Assembly (NCBI RefSeq): GCF_008065135.1
Contig: NZ_CP042914.1
Span: forward strand, 1,240,001 to 1,304,000
DNA length: 64,000 nucleotides
From: Roseimaritima ulvae
GTDB lineage: Bacteria; Planctomycetota; Planctomycetia; Pirellulales; Pirellulaceae
Reading direction: 5' to 3'
Shown here: positions 21,101 to 27,500 of the stretch, piece by piece
Layout: the number at the start of each line of letters is the position of its first letter
How positions within the stretch are numbered: position 1 is the first letter of the stretch
Program-made: the position numbers and the translations under genes
The notes under the pieces: generated by a model
The model's input: the letters and a program-made list of their open reading frames with translations, nothing else
Told to the model about the DNA's origin: nothing
Database searches by the model: none

Positions 21101-21431
21101 GGGCAATCGCGCCCAGGGCGAAGCGGTGAATGCTCGCGTGGCCTCCACCTCGACGTTCGCAGCCATGGATACGTCCAATTTGCCACAGTCGAACCAAGTT
21201 GCGGTCAGCGAAGTGGAGCCGGGTGAAAGCTCGCTCGAACCCGTTGGCAGCGAGAACGGAGGCGCTTGGCAAGCCGAATTTGTGGCGGTGGACAACCGCG
21301 TCGATGCGGCTGTGGATACGCTGCTGGCAGGCTCGAACGCCCCCACCGACTCGGCGGATCAGGAAATGGCTACCGACAGTGCATTGTCAGCGCTGTTTGA
21401 TGAAATTAGTGTAGACATTCCCCCATCTTGA
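3156..21431 (+). CDS. Giant secreted multidomain protein 1 (LEPR-XLL, degenerate matrixin-like, choice-of-anchor L, GEVED, cadherin-like repeats, dockerin)
   Basis: A 6091-residue extracellular or cell-surface protein, probably an adhesin or matrix component. In order: Lys/Arg/Ser-rich leader with LEQRQLLA at 35-42 (LEPR-XLL-type export motif); paired Ig-like domain (~44-320); matrixin-like domain (~480-730) that has lost all catalytic residues; PPC-like domains (for example ~2060-2120 and ~3587-3640); right-handed beta-helix stretches (~1100-2000); choice-of-anchor L domain (~2980-3215, with FASEEY); about eleven 'FEFD' modules, five of them in tandem (~4240-4815); GEVED domain (~4918-5213, ending GEVEDYLV); cadherin-like/tandem-95 repeats (~5225-5905); dockerin type I with two Ca-binding repeats (DVTADGFVAPDD and DVDGNGIIEPFD, ~5907-5982). 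There is no C-terminal membrane anchor. The frame is open throughout. It probably forms a unit with the paralogue 96 bases downstream. The role is inferred from domain types only. Confidence 0.93.
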   Translation: MASRKRQRSLLTSLRSSSKKGASRDSRRRNLVETLEQRQLLAGPQLIGIQPNEGDLIIDGTVRDVSPRLLTFRFDEDQVISSATTDAIRITRAGDDGALGTADDLDVSLPDGSVVVNSDALNEVLVRFPNALPDDKYRIEVFGFDDPGRGIVGLRNTDAAGGLGELLVPSQAGARKEQVDFELRLGALVEAVVPQPVVRLDDGTLQQNRDQIVVYFNEDELFVENDAAGNPTMRSVENPRFYQLLYTRDTVRTTDDDIYFPTNVDYDAESHTATLTFQDDISELTSLSNLMNNPANPTNETYGAASISGGTFRLRVGTAVDDRAELIIQPTNLAVVASASSDLLTRDAAQVKFISRLAGEAGNGITVRFERNTGTVTTARVENDRDVVVSLAPGADVAAVRDAMLASGEANALLQVSISGSVTAAVGEGIEFLPALQVAAVGDTFQSAFDVGTFGQSSATLTSLIVSESIDPQPYLLELLGGNDDPGHRELDESAGSGLRQHLSDLFTPDITAGITTIPYNFQTIYAVDSNGVEATNSISPVQKARVREALGLYAAEIGVQFTETANEGITFAVGDLNKLTGPNVVITAGFGIGVRRDPTFATSAVVLNSQIPFLNQYGESFFRTVALGIGDVLGLEQTGELPDTTLSTRSIEFINSSINQNLLNLTGDSLLPAGDYPGTDTELLSDRPFEPIFPGDYDILHAKYLYNPDSIDVDLYRFEVDLGDDDKVGLLTAETFAERQADSSLLDTTLTLYQQQQATVVTDFEVGTDLSVEFEAVSPALLGNRTQIEFAQVDRISGDVSIGIVPTSENSFRVEIPRQNPNTGLPVVTVGSILDAINNDPFAASLVTGRIVKGDASTDVGGLSLNFNPLVLTGGDLIELSRNDDYFSEDSRIRTSLGNGVYYVGVAASGNDLYDPTIPDSGFGGRSQGKYDLQLVFEAQVDEVDVIRDLDSGREGVPGVALDGDGDGVPGGVYNYWFQSRPLQRQLEFTAGGDGITPLSTVRVQGGQGVERVYQFVPQGSTGDPRYTTVSYRLDDSPAVLAVKLSQAINTNTGSTGVQANSNGTLLTLNNEREIDLSANFVGVDVHGKTIFVDKLAGPNADGTTARPFNNISSPDVANAFGSSEPGDIVRIVGNGGSDQSLTTEADNFAYEFGFAETAGVILEDGEAMEVPAGVTTMIDAGAVFRFRNSRISVGSSDLLVDRSGGAVQVLGTPRLLSDGASLTVPTAATGASLDGTRFSVTSNGTTSIFQFSTDPNRVTSDQLIVVAADADSEAIAAAIAAVVGSTSTDFVTTTTGSQTRIGSLRGLTPVVDPLNSTLTVEVDVVTVSDDGSVIFTSTRDRTAGQALPTNAPAAAPGDWGGLVFRSDFDDAQGRLNLEDEGIFLQYVNHADIRYGGGSNVKVGGFQQTVNPIQIIDTRPTVTFNQITRSAGAAMSAAPNSFEETSYQAPRYQQAGVFTSDYDRVGPDIHFNELVNNSFNALFIRVDTLLGSEPRQLTLSGRLDDTDVVHVLAENLTLAGTPGGPITDGIKPTVDLVNAGSRDGGTLTPGDYVYRVTFVDANGFESLASDATNVFTVAAGDNAIQLSNLPPTTEGYQFRRIYRASLSGPNPADFFLVKEIDASSGTFFDDGQTTEGLLDINRTGTRGRLDASLVFDPGLVTKLIGSRIELGQGAQILAEGLPGQEVVFTSVSDDRFGFGGTFDTNNNGNPADDAQAGDWGGIYVGPTAHVSLDNAVVAYGGGLTRIEGSFKAFNAIELQQGTGRITNTVFAENANGLGGQGPTGRFGRLANTPATIFVRGSQPTIVGNTFINNTGSVIDIDANSLVADLVSDTGRQTGAIDRLSTLDDNHGPLVRSNRYDNNGINGMEIRGATLTVESIWDDTDIVHVVYDPILVDNMHSAGGLRLQSRPDESLVVKFNGSGTPYAAEPGTGLTAQGTPLDIRDRVGGTLHVIGQPGFPVVLTSLKDDTIGAGVKPDGSRQTDTNNDDLASRPEANDWRGILLDEYSNDRNVETVLELESSLVESRGTNGTVGTAQVLGDLAPNFYSTDEFLRLGFTVDGYLASPSDVDVYNFTGEAGTVVWFDIDKTTHSLDTVIELLDSNGNVLARSDNSTGEVTDPSGIVIESALVEGRVGPLARGDEAFANLGVEGLYKEYGTTNIRDAGFRVALPGVAGSRSAYSFRIRSASVRPDDVAGGTTHGAYTVQLRLREDQEFGGSVIRYADIRYANHGIHMRGVMQNSPLLGDAQENEGVDAFESSNDSIVFNSSATGQRPQYLGNLLETDDVSLSVGGSLSSSSDVDFYKFYVDHTDLPDEFNPLQHFSTVFDVDYADGLARPDTSLAVFWDPDGEADGFFNRDRARLVLWSEDGNIAEDQTSPLGPDTAEIFDRGSLGTGDPFIGPMAVPATGVYYVAVVSDSQTPSELVQNPTVRLDPIPSVARIADDQIDTTGAHTADAPAVPILIPRTNLPVDWQIGTQRSSNPGHGDPQQFDNTDSSTDPGAIILTEFERNDPQQFRAQSLETFGGWNLRYDGDVGNTFRNTSLEYPWIRVRGTGDDTIDAYSFEVTTTGTVIIDVDEVSNGFTQVDETEPVLPVDLRLVLVDSTGAIVATDNGVPTFVGQGGSDSSRDPYIEVQLDPGTYTFAVGQLDLSINDVDTFTGTGVPDGTLYSVNVSVEGHDFVAGSDVNQALHFTPTAAGTSTFETNAFNLGNYTAQDEPYLYFNYYLDSFAGTSLEVNAVTDAGTFPLPFNFQTNFLGSFRQARISLADVVGQDNIRLQFVATASTGVPPGTLFPPLSLDDFVIGFAERGERVANASPGQDGFSFTTSTSSILQGEYQLEIRQGAKYSTSQNPDPQQVLTSTFDTNARLAPESVTLIAPEGRQLRDGDFFEIGDGANTVRFEFNSVGSVQLGSLPIPFTDTDPDYVVAQAIRNAINGPNVQAILNLEASSSGGIDNGASRDNRIDLVGPAEADFVTYSPQNISVSSLNDAIALADVVTGSGITRLGNEVVSAGNGLGTFDQGGFSIGLDSGLVLSTGVLDFIAGPNTSETTTGTASGIGDADLDLATGIVSADSASLAYDFELAGSTPSHIYLQAVFASEEYINDATTPVDKVAVLVTDTVSGDVMNLAVTAAVDPVDSTSIAPGSQLYNNNSPSQGGEFLNEFGMDGFSQVLTFSSEVTDAGAVMLQPGRRYNIKFVIGDGNSNSIDSALFVGRESLSTTAPADANRAADPATGRVTFQALVQDSFGDRNVSRVQSQIIIDSSTVSHSQAYGIWSEPATRKIDPTDALYDNELLGSQTFRNDFIQTARLGNTGMGAVRNLPTLNDSVVGGLAPGPFIVNNIVDDAQLAGINIQGEMRPWVIDPFSSILDPDSVTVPAGSCFVHHVGDCVSDGALITIDSGRTRVVFEFENIQSGPGGGGDGVNDGHIPIYYRPEAGIQKNQRLYGYNKHELLLSIREAILSSPLVQNDMVQLVDPVIANNVSISSPLDLVTSSFGTFVNTNFQEPALYLYGATSVFYTPGLPIDAYQSAVHEGVQPFARLVNNTIVGRDGTLSTVSGSATDESNDTIDTAVTTNMGVSHTPDLYTTTGMIGDNTVLSPNQDVDFFKVDLDVGDRLRVDVDTNGSVDTVLRVFNSSGQVVTFHDDFGNPLTLSNNAAAPGETVGVDPYVDYTATAQDTYYVAISAAGNNSYDSLSLGQRLPGAGTGAYDLSIEVLAPRQFLIDAQPGSAYSSGDTFVVYQIPDLPTGLQAAVAPGDNAVVFEFVLGGGNGSAGTIPINFDTDYTAADMALAIGAAINGVGGARLPNHAGTDLPDGRDGPIDPVTAQVLGGTAADDEFLVNFTLRPHHAGNNATAPETIGSDSRSGYGFDDVDTGALSATSSGQGETEHYVIVKRAAQIDSNGSIRLDPVAGRNNDQLIPEAGIIAMQGASPTLLNNVIINTNGAVINEETRLNGFGSDRGSDLHTKKGQMIVGGSVFQATESENLLFRTIPRYNANRDIGIEDGPTNTNTPTDDFNIVLNVGADSLVNPLGGDFLPVSGSLIIDSAIDSLPERSAFATLKQALGIAVSPVLAPSRDNSGQLRADDPNTQTPPGLGANVFKDRGALDLADFVGPVATLDVPKDNDAEGIDTDPAVSFLQLSDGSYSEFRIQLTDAGDASDPFPGSGINDDTVVGPDIPGLRKEGAAVTVFENGRLLTEGIDYSFTYDSTKNQIRLTPLAGIWRNDRSYRIQLNNEDRFVVVAPTAATITDGDQLTITDTNGGVVSLEFEAGYEIELPEVLKLIVPPAGTGAGGINDADRFIIDDGTNSPVVFEFDLATENNTLPGSVRVPYNQNDTAAELAASIANAIQTQSAPLDVDITVQGSEVWIGAESGAAIDAFDSGLLQASRTLALQPPTAGAGPGGIQDGESFTINDGTQTVGFEFDTGGGVQTGNVPVLVAGATQAAAVSLAIQEAMLATTLNATPTLVGDRLLLGLPADGSATAGAGLLRVVGLSQTPADGTTLTFTPTDGGPDVVFELNRSEPGLNNGLATPGAIGIDFTRATTADELAQSIASAIVAENIAGVDPTVVDAIGNGVVSVVGEPGLGLTTVGSASVLVTGEPGVAGFSNLQVFGPLEMLLQPLGGISIADNSQFSLTGNDQTVIFEYTQNGFTVNPTAIPIVYSINDAVDVIVTATVNAINAQTLGITATANPDPAKPESILLGQIDSAQVDLLNSGFTTQRGTVNDGDYVVISQGATSAIYEFNLAVGGGGLTQAGAVAVTFQAGSSTDVVASALAAAIRNNKNGLRLDPVANGDSVVLNDVPGTNVDVSNAPTLLLSGVPGQATPILVNRSFTSVQIKEAIIDAINRINDNVTPGDPPFTDVRAVDRGGNTLFVENAQSIGPQVQNYFLQSIADEAGRDLKPNRNDNTTQFTILMQEIALDFGDAPDPVTGVSGRYPTLFDADGARHVIGLGPVLGSLVDGDADGQPTVLADGDDTSIDVVGSTGGSFVVTSQSGSITVSVVNGVDGDTLTIDTGIARATFEFDTDGIFDEDNFAVAVQAGETVGQALERAFLESPLRPAGLVVNGDSLQVIIDDEDGVSFPDGVPFPGVQEPVAVFNNSPGFRTPISVTVTGTGILDAWVDFNGDGDWLDPGEKIIGRGITTIDTNGDIVSPLFVDAGQPVTREFSIAVPATTAVPQGALTTYARFRLSTEGDLNPTGLALSGEVEDYLVRVLPGQPPAVPANYQVSYDVLEDTRLDTFDLDGSTPPANNDSILVGLADPDGDPVAVYSEDLGPRRVENGNGEGGDLVLQADGTFSFVPDADFAGPLTFTARVTDVRGAGREGEQLVSPNRITVTLNVNSVNDPPVPVGTPPIVFNAALNEDQQRVFTAAELTSGLFSPGPANESGQSLIINTAGANTGPGGSFVPFVTEQGGSLQILGDGGSVRYTPPLDYNGSTPDRFVYTVEDVPTGAGELPEIGVEPGTVVISIAAVNDPPITQDDVYQATEDDPNGLIIPITGIDGILDNDAPGPADEVADGQTISLIETDFTGAGKTTQRGGTVVYIPATGNTPASLRYDPAPNYSGVDEFTYRIQDDQGATATGTVRIIVGGENDPADFIGIEGVPGVNSISEDESKQTPKVLNYDLSTWFTDPEGDPLTFSVTVDDPDLIQVQQSGVNGAQLQLTLLSYKFGNTNLRVSASNPTSGQPTKTEVIDVTLINTPDLPRAIGTLNELTVQEDGDNGVDGLVVRDLSTVFEDPDQTQLVYRVVSPANFANSPLVESITFVGDEMRIQLRPNANGSTNITIGATDDVNDLSREVTDSFTLRVTPVADAPTGTADFYNVSLGGRLSVQDVAQGVLNNDSSPDGDAFTLELVSTTTKGTLTLNDDGTFVYQNESGDIGETDQFTYRLTNAAGSTAPIPVTINLGRSAYQNPIPGSSFDVTADGFVAPDDVLQIINLLNRRGTTPVSSLTEPPPPYYDVDGNGIIEPFDSLLVINELNLRNRQGNRAQGEAVNARVASTSTFAAMDTSNLPQSNQVAVSEVEPGESSLEPVGSENGGAWQAEFVAVDNRVDAAVDTLLAGSNAPTDSADQEMATDSALSALFDEISVDIPPS
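15865..17610 (+). repeat. Array of tandem 'FEFD' modules within giant gene 1
   Basis: One half module and five full ones of about 90-100 residues lie head to tail. Each has a DGDxFxIxDG turn, then VxFEFD or a variant, a G-x-hydrophobic-x-hydrophobic strand, a TAxExAxxIAxAI helix, and a closing strand around a G-x-x-V pair. Full units start near 16000, 16330, 16615, 17000 and 17305. The repeat is visible in the protein; the DNA copies have diverged. Confidence 0.75.
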
Positions 21432-21463
21432 TGCGTTTCACCAAATAGTTGCAATTTTTTCCT

Positions 21464-21487
21464 GGGACCGTCTTACTAGACGGTCCC
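21464..21487 (+). other. Perfect hairpin between the two giant genes
   Basis: A 10-bp perfect stem (GGGACCGTCT / AGACGGTCCC) with the loop TACT lies in the 96-base gap. It is followed by AAAATCG, not a T-run, so it is not a classical terminator for the plus strand. It may mark an mRNA processing or stabilising site, a weak attenuator, or a factor-assisted end of gene 1. Confidence 0.6.
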
Positions 21488-21527
21488 AAAATCGATTCGA
21501 TCTGTTCTATCTCCAAGGTTTGTCCGC

Positions 21528-24500
21528 ATGGCTCGTCGTCTCTCGACCCCCGCCTCGTCGTCTGCCAAACGCAAGCGATTGTCCGACACCCTCCGTCGCC
21601 GTCGTCTGCTCCATCAGTCGTTGGAAAAACGTGAAATGCTGGCGGCGGACTACGAGGCCCACGCAATTTTTGCGGAGGGCACGCCGATGGACGTGGTCGA
21701 CCAGTGGGAGGCGCAGCAACGGGTCACCGACGGACTGCAAGACGCCATCTTGCAAGGATCGCGATGGAGAAATAGTGCGATCGAATCGAGCCCCAACAAT
21801 GGGGATCCGATCCGCGTGACCTGGAGCATTGTGCCCGACGGCACGCCGATCACCGGTCCGGCTGGCAACGGGGAAACCAGCGATTTGGTGGCCTTCCTGG
21901 ACGGTATTTATGGTGGCGGGGGCACCAGCGATATCGAGCAAAAACCTTGGTTCCCGATTTTCACCAATATCTACGACGTCTGGTCTGAAAACACTGGACT
22001 TGATTTGGTGTATGAACCTGCCGACGACGGAGCGGCGATCGGTGATAACGCCAATATTGGCGTTTTGGATGTCCGCGGCGACATGCGCGTTGGCGGACGG
22101 TTCATCGACGGGAACTCCAATGTCCTGGGCTTCAATTTCTATCCCAACGGCAGCGGAAACAGCGGCCCGGACGGGGATATGATCATCGACACGGCGGACA
22201 ATTTTTACGTCAACAACGCCGATGGCCCCACCGGCGAAAACCGTGGCCTCACCAATGTGCTCGCCCACGAAGTCGGCCATGGCATTGGGATTGCCCATGC
22301 GCTACCGGTGGACTCGTCCAAACTGATGGAACCGTTTGTCAACTTTGCCTTTCTGGGGCCTCAAGAAGACGACATCTTTAATGCCCAGCAGTTGTATGGG
22401 GACGCGCTGGAGTCTAACGAGACGTTGGCCACGGCGACCGACTTGGGCGTGGTCAAGAACTCGACGCGAACCATTGGCGGTGCATCGATCGATAATGGCA
22501 GTTCGGACGTCGACGTTTATGCATTCGAAGTCACTTCGCCCACCGAACTGAACGTATTGCTGCGACCTACCGGAACGCAGTATCTGGTTGGTCCACAAAC
22601 CGGAGGGCCCTCGGTTCTGGTGAACCGTCTACGTCAAGCGGATCTGAGCTTCCGTCTGTTGGCCGAAGACGGCACGGAGATTCTTGCGGTCGATGACAGT
22701 GGCTTGGGATCGGCGGAAACCCTGAACGAGTTCACATTGGACACGCCCGGGAAATACTTCCTGCAGGTGGAAGGCGTGGGCGCCGAACCGCAACTGTACG
22801 ATTTGACTCTCCGCGTCGGCACGATTCTCAATCTTGGAAACGCGGAAACCGATCTTCGCTTGGTCAGCGTGAATCCCAACGCCGAGGCCATCTTCAGCGA
22901 TACCGATCCAAACTTGTTGGACGTTTCGCCATCGGAGTTAACGTTCCGTTTCAGCGGAGATGCGGATCTTGATGAAAGTACATTAGAGAATGGGATTCGC
23001 ATCCGCTACGCGGGCGAAGACCAGCGGCTCGATTCGGCCGACGACGAATTTATCGAACCCGGCTGGGTGGGCTTTGGCTTGACCGATCGAACGGTCATTA
23101 CGCGGTTCGCCGAGCCGCTCGACGACGGCCGTTACCGGGTCGAAGTGTTTGGCGTCGACATTCCCGAACAAGGCATTACGGCGGTTCGTGACACCGATGG
23201 AGACCCGCTGGTCCCACGTGTGTCCGGTAGCGACAGCGACAACATCGATTTTGAACTGGAACTTGGCGCTCGCGTTGTCGGCGTGGTCCCGCAACCCGTA
23301 CTACGGCTGCCCTCGGGCGCGATCGATCCTCAATTGGACGTGATTCACGTCTATTTCGATGACAACGATCTGTTTGCCGGTGGCGGCACCGCGACGCTCG
23401 CAAACCCGGCGTTCTACCAATTGGTGCGCACCGAAAATACGGTTTCCTCGGGCGATGATCAGGTCGTTAATCCGATCGACGTGAAGATTGTTGAGTTCGA
23501 AACGCAGACGGTTCCGTCGTCTTTGGGCGGTGGCACTGTCGAAGTGCAGGTGCGAGTCAATCGTGTCGAACTGACCTTTGCCGATGACCTCAGCGACATT
23601 ACCGGTTCGGGCGCGTTCCGGCTGAAGGTGGGCTCCGATGCGACGTTGGGGCAGGCCGGCGCACCGATTGCGCCGACGCTGTTTCCGTTGGCCGGTGATC
23701 CCAGCGATACCACGACGGGCGCCCCGCTGATTGCCACGTTGAATGGGCAAACGGCAGTCCGGCTTAGCAGTACGATCGCCGACACGGGGCTGCCGTTCGA
23801 TTACCCCGGTGGCAATAACGATCCCGGTCACCGCGATATCTATGAAGAGAATCACCTGGGCGCGGGGCCCGACTCTGCCGGTGGAATTCAGACCATCGGG
23901 TACAACTTTGCCCTGGATCGGTCGTACGGCTTTAACAGTGCCGGCCGTCCCGTGTTCACGGTCGCCAACCCCGAACAGCTGCAGCGGTTCCGCGAAGTCT
24001 TTGAATACTACGGACAGCTACTCGGCGTTGAGTTTGTCGAGACGGTCAGCTCGGGAATCACCGTGGTTGTGGGGGATATGTTCCCCAACGGCGAAGTCAG
24101 CGGTCCTGGGGGCGTGGCTGGCGTGGCCGGTCCGTCGCTGGCGATTTTGGATAGTGCGGAAGCCTGGGACAATACCACGGGCGGCGGGTTCTTTAGCGTT
24201 GCCCTGCATGAAATCGGGCATTCGATCGGGCTGGGGCACACCTATGAACAGCCGGGCGGCACGATCATGGGGAATGCCACCGAATACGCCGGATCGTCCA
24301 GCGAATGGGTGTTCCCTGGCGATGTTGACATCGTGCATGGCCAGTACCTCTATCGGCCTGATAATCGCGATGTCGACATGTTCGAAATCGTCCAGCCCGC
24401 AGGACAAGCCGGTACGCTGCTGCTGGAAACCTTTGCCGAGCGACGCGATGGAGGCAGCCTGCTGAACTCTCAGTTGGTGGTCTACAAGCGGAACCCAAGC

Positions 24501-27500
24501 GGCGTTCTGGAGATGGTCGGCAGCAATGATGATTCGTATGGCGATGACTCGGGGCTGTCCTTGAATTTGGAAGCTCAAGATTCGGACACATCGTATTTTG
24601 TGGCCGTCACGGCTCGCGGCAACGAGGACTTTGACCCCCGGCACGAAGGTTCCGGATCGGGTGGTGACAGTCAAGGCGACTACGATTTGTTGGTGCGATT
24701 CAACCCGCGTACCGGGTCCACCATCAGCGACGCCGCCGGTACGCCGATAGACGGCGATGGCGACGGCAACCCCGGTGGTGCTTTTAACTTCTGGTTCCAG
24801 GCCGCCGATGCCGCCAACACCATGTATGTCGACGCGGCCGCAGCGCCCGGTGGCAATGGGTCCGAGGCCGCTCCGTTCCGAGAAATCGATGAAGCCCTGG
24901 TGGCTGCTTCTGCCGCCGCCAACACTGTCGGCAATAGCCAGCCGGTGGTCGTGCGAATTGTCGCTAACGCGGGGGCCGATGGAGTCGTCGGATTGCCCAA
25001 CGACAACTTTGAGGGCAACGCCGACAACCAGGCGTACGTGATCGGTCCTGGTTTAAATGCCGGTACGTTCCAGAAAGACGGCCGCAATTTGATCGTGCCC
25101 AAAGACGTCACGGTAATGATCGATGCCGGCGTCGTCCTGAAAATGCTCAGCAGCCGGATTGCCGTGGGCAGTGGGATCGATGGCAATGATGCCAGCGGCG
25201 GCGCCTTGCAGGTTTTGGGTGTGCCCCATCTGCCGGTGTTTATCACCAGCTATAACGACCCCACGACCGGTCTGGAAGTCAATCCGCTGGACGACACGCC
25301 GGCACGCGGCGATTGGGGTGGAATTGAGATTCGCAACGACGTCGATCGTGGCGAAGGCCGCAGAGACTTCGAGCGTGAAGGTATCTTTTTGAATTACATC
25401 GCTGGTGCTGATATCCAGTACGGCGGTGGACGTGTAAACGTTAGCGGTCAAAACCAAGCCGTCGCGCCGATTCAGATGAATTCCGCGCGGCCCACGCTGA
25501 TCAACAACAGCATCCATCAAAGCACCGGACCGGCACTGAGTGCGGACCCAAGCAGCTTTGAGGAAACGAATTTCACCACCTTGCGTTATCAACGCAAGGA
25601 CGCCTTCGTGCCCGATTATGACCGCGTCGGTCCGCTGATCTACGATAACTCGATCATCGACAACAGCGTCAACGGTCTGCTGGTTCGCATCGATACGCTG
25701 GCCGGTGGTGCCTTGGAAGAACTGACGGTACCGGGCCGCTTCGATGATACCGAAGTCACCCACATTCTTGGCGACAACCTGCTGATCAAGGGCAACCCCG
25801 TCGGTCACGTGTTGGAAACTCAGCCCGCTGCCCCAACGACGGTGACTTTGGATGCGGTCCTGCCACCCTCGCCAGGCGGCGCCGGCTTGGCAGCCGGTAC
25901 GTATGACTATGTGATTACCTATATCGATGCGTTTGGATATGAATCCATTCCCACGGTGGCAACCGGAGCGATTACGATCACCGCGGGTCAAGCCATTGAA
26001 CTGAATGGTCTGCCCAATGCGGGCGACGAATTGTATCCGGCCGGTGAGCAGAAGCCCGGTTCGGAAGCTCCGTATGTCTCCCGTCGACTGTATCGTCGTG
26101 ATGGTGCCGACTATCACTTGGTTGCTGATCTGAATCGCAGCGACACCAGTTATACCGATGAATTAACAACGCCACTGGATGTAAGTCCGCCAACCGCTGG
26201 CGGTTTGCGACTTCGTTCCCGTCCTGACGGTCGACTGACGATCGATCCAGGCGTCGTTATCAAGAGTAGCGGTGTGCGGATCGAAACCGGTTTTGGTGCG
26301 GACCTGATTGCCGAGGGCGTCGAAGGTCGTCCGGTCGTCTTTACCAGCCGTAACGATGATCGCTACGGTGCCGGTGGCAGTTTTGATACCAACGGCGATG
26401 GGGATAGCCAGGGCACGCCCGGCGACTGGGCGGGGATCAATACATACCCCTTCTCGCGGTTGAGCGTGGATCACGCCGTGTTCGCCTTCGCTGGAGGGAT
26501 TTCCAGTGTGGGCGGTACCGTCGCTGGCTTCAATGCGATCGAAGTCCATCAAGCCTTCGCGCGAATTGCTAATAGTCAATTTGAATTCATCAATGGGGGA
26601 ACCGATGCCTTTGGTTCCTTAGGCGGTACGCGTGCGGGTCGAGGCCCTCATGACCAATCCGTGCTGTTTGTCGCCGGTAGTCAGCCGGTCATCGCCAATA
26701 ACATGTTTACCGACATGACGACCGGAACGGCGGCGATCAGTATCAACGTGAATGCGTTGAATGCCGAACCCCTCGACGACTTTGGCCGCCAAACCGGCTC
26801 CGCGGGGCTGGTCGATCACGCTCCGGGCAACTACGGACCGTTGGTCGTTGGTAACCGGATCGAAGCCGGTGGTTTGGGCGGGATGCGTGTCCGTCCGGAA
26901 ATGTTGACCACCGAATCGGTGTGGGACGATACCGACATCGTGCACATTGTCAGCGGCGACATCGAAGTTCCCGATGTCCACACCTATGGCGGCCTGCGTT
27001 TGGAGAGCCAGCCTGAGCAGAGCTTGGTTGTCAAATTGGACAATGATGCCCAGTTGATTGCCGGTGGCCGACCGCTGGACATCGACGACCGCATCGGCGG
27101 GATCGTGCAGATCGTGGGCAGTCCCGGGTTCCCGGTGATCCTCACCAGTTCTCGAGACGATTCCGTGGGCGCGGGTTTTGATCCATTTGGGGCACCGCTA
27201 CGCGATACCAACGGTGACGGGATTTCTGCCGGCGTCCCGGGTGACTGGGGCGGAATCGAGTTTCGCGAATTCACCCATGATCGCAATGTCGAAGTGATCA
27301 CCGAATTGGAAGGCGCGTTGGGCGCCGTGGGCGACTTGAATTCCAATACCGCGTCCGCTCAGGCCTTGGGGTTGTTGGCCGAGGGAGAAAAGTCCAGCGA
27401 CGAAAACCTGCGCTTGGGTTTCTCGGTTTATGGAACCATTGCATCGGCAGGGGATACCGACGTGTATTCCTTCCGTGCCACCGCTGGTACCGAAGTTTGG

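Noticed and set aside
21000-21431. PEP-CTERM or other C-terminal sorting signal in the giant proteins
   Set aside because: Both C-termini are acidic and polar after the dockerin; no hydrophobic segment with a basic end is present.
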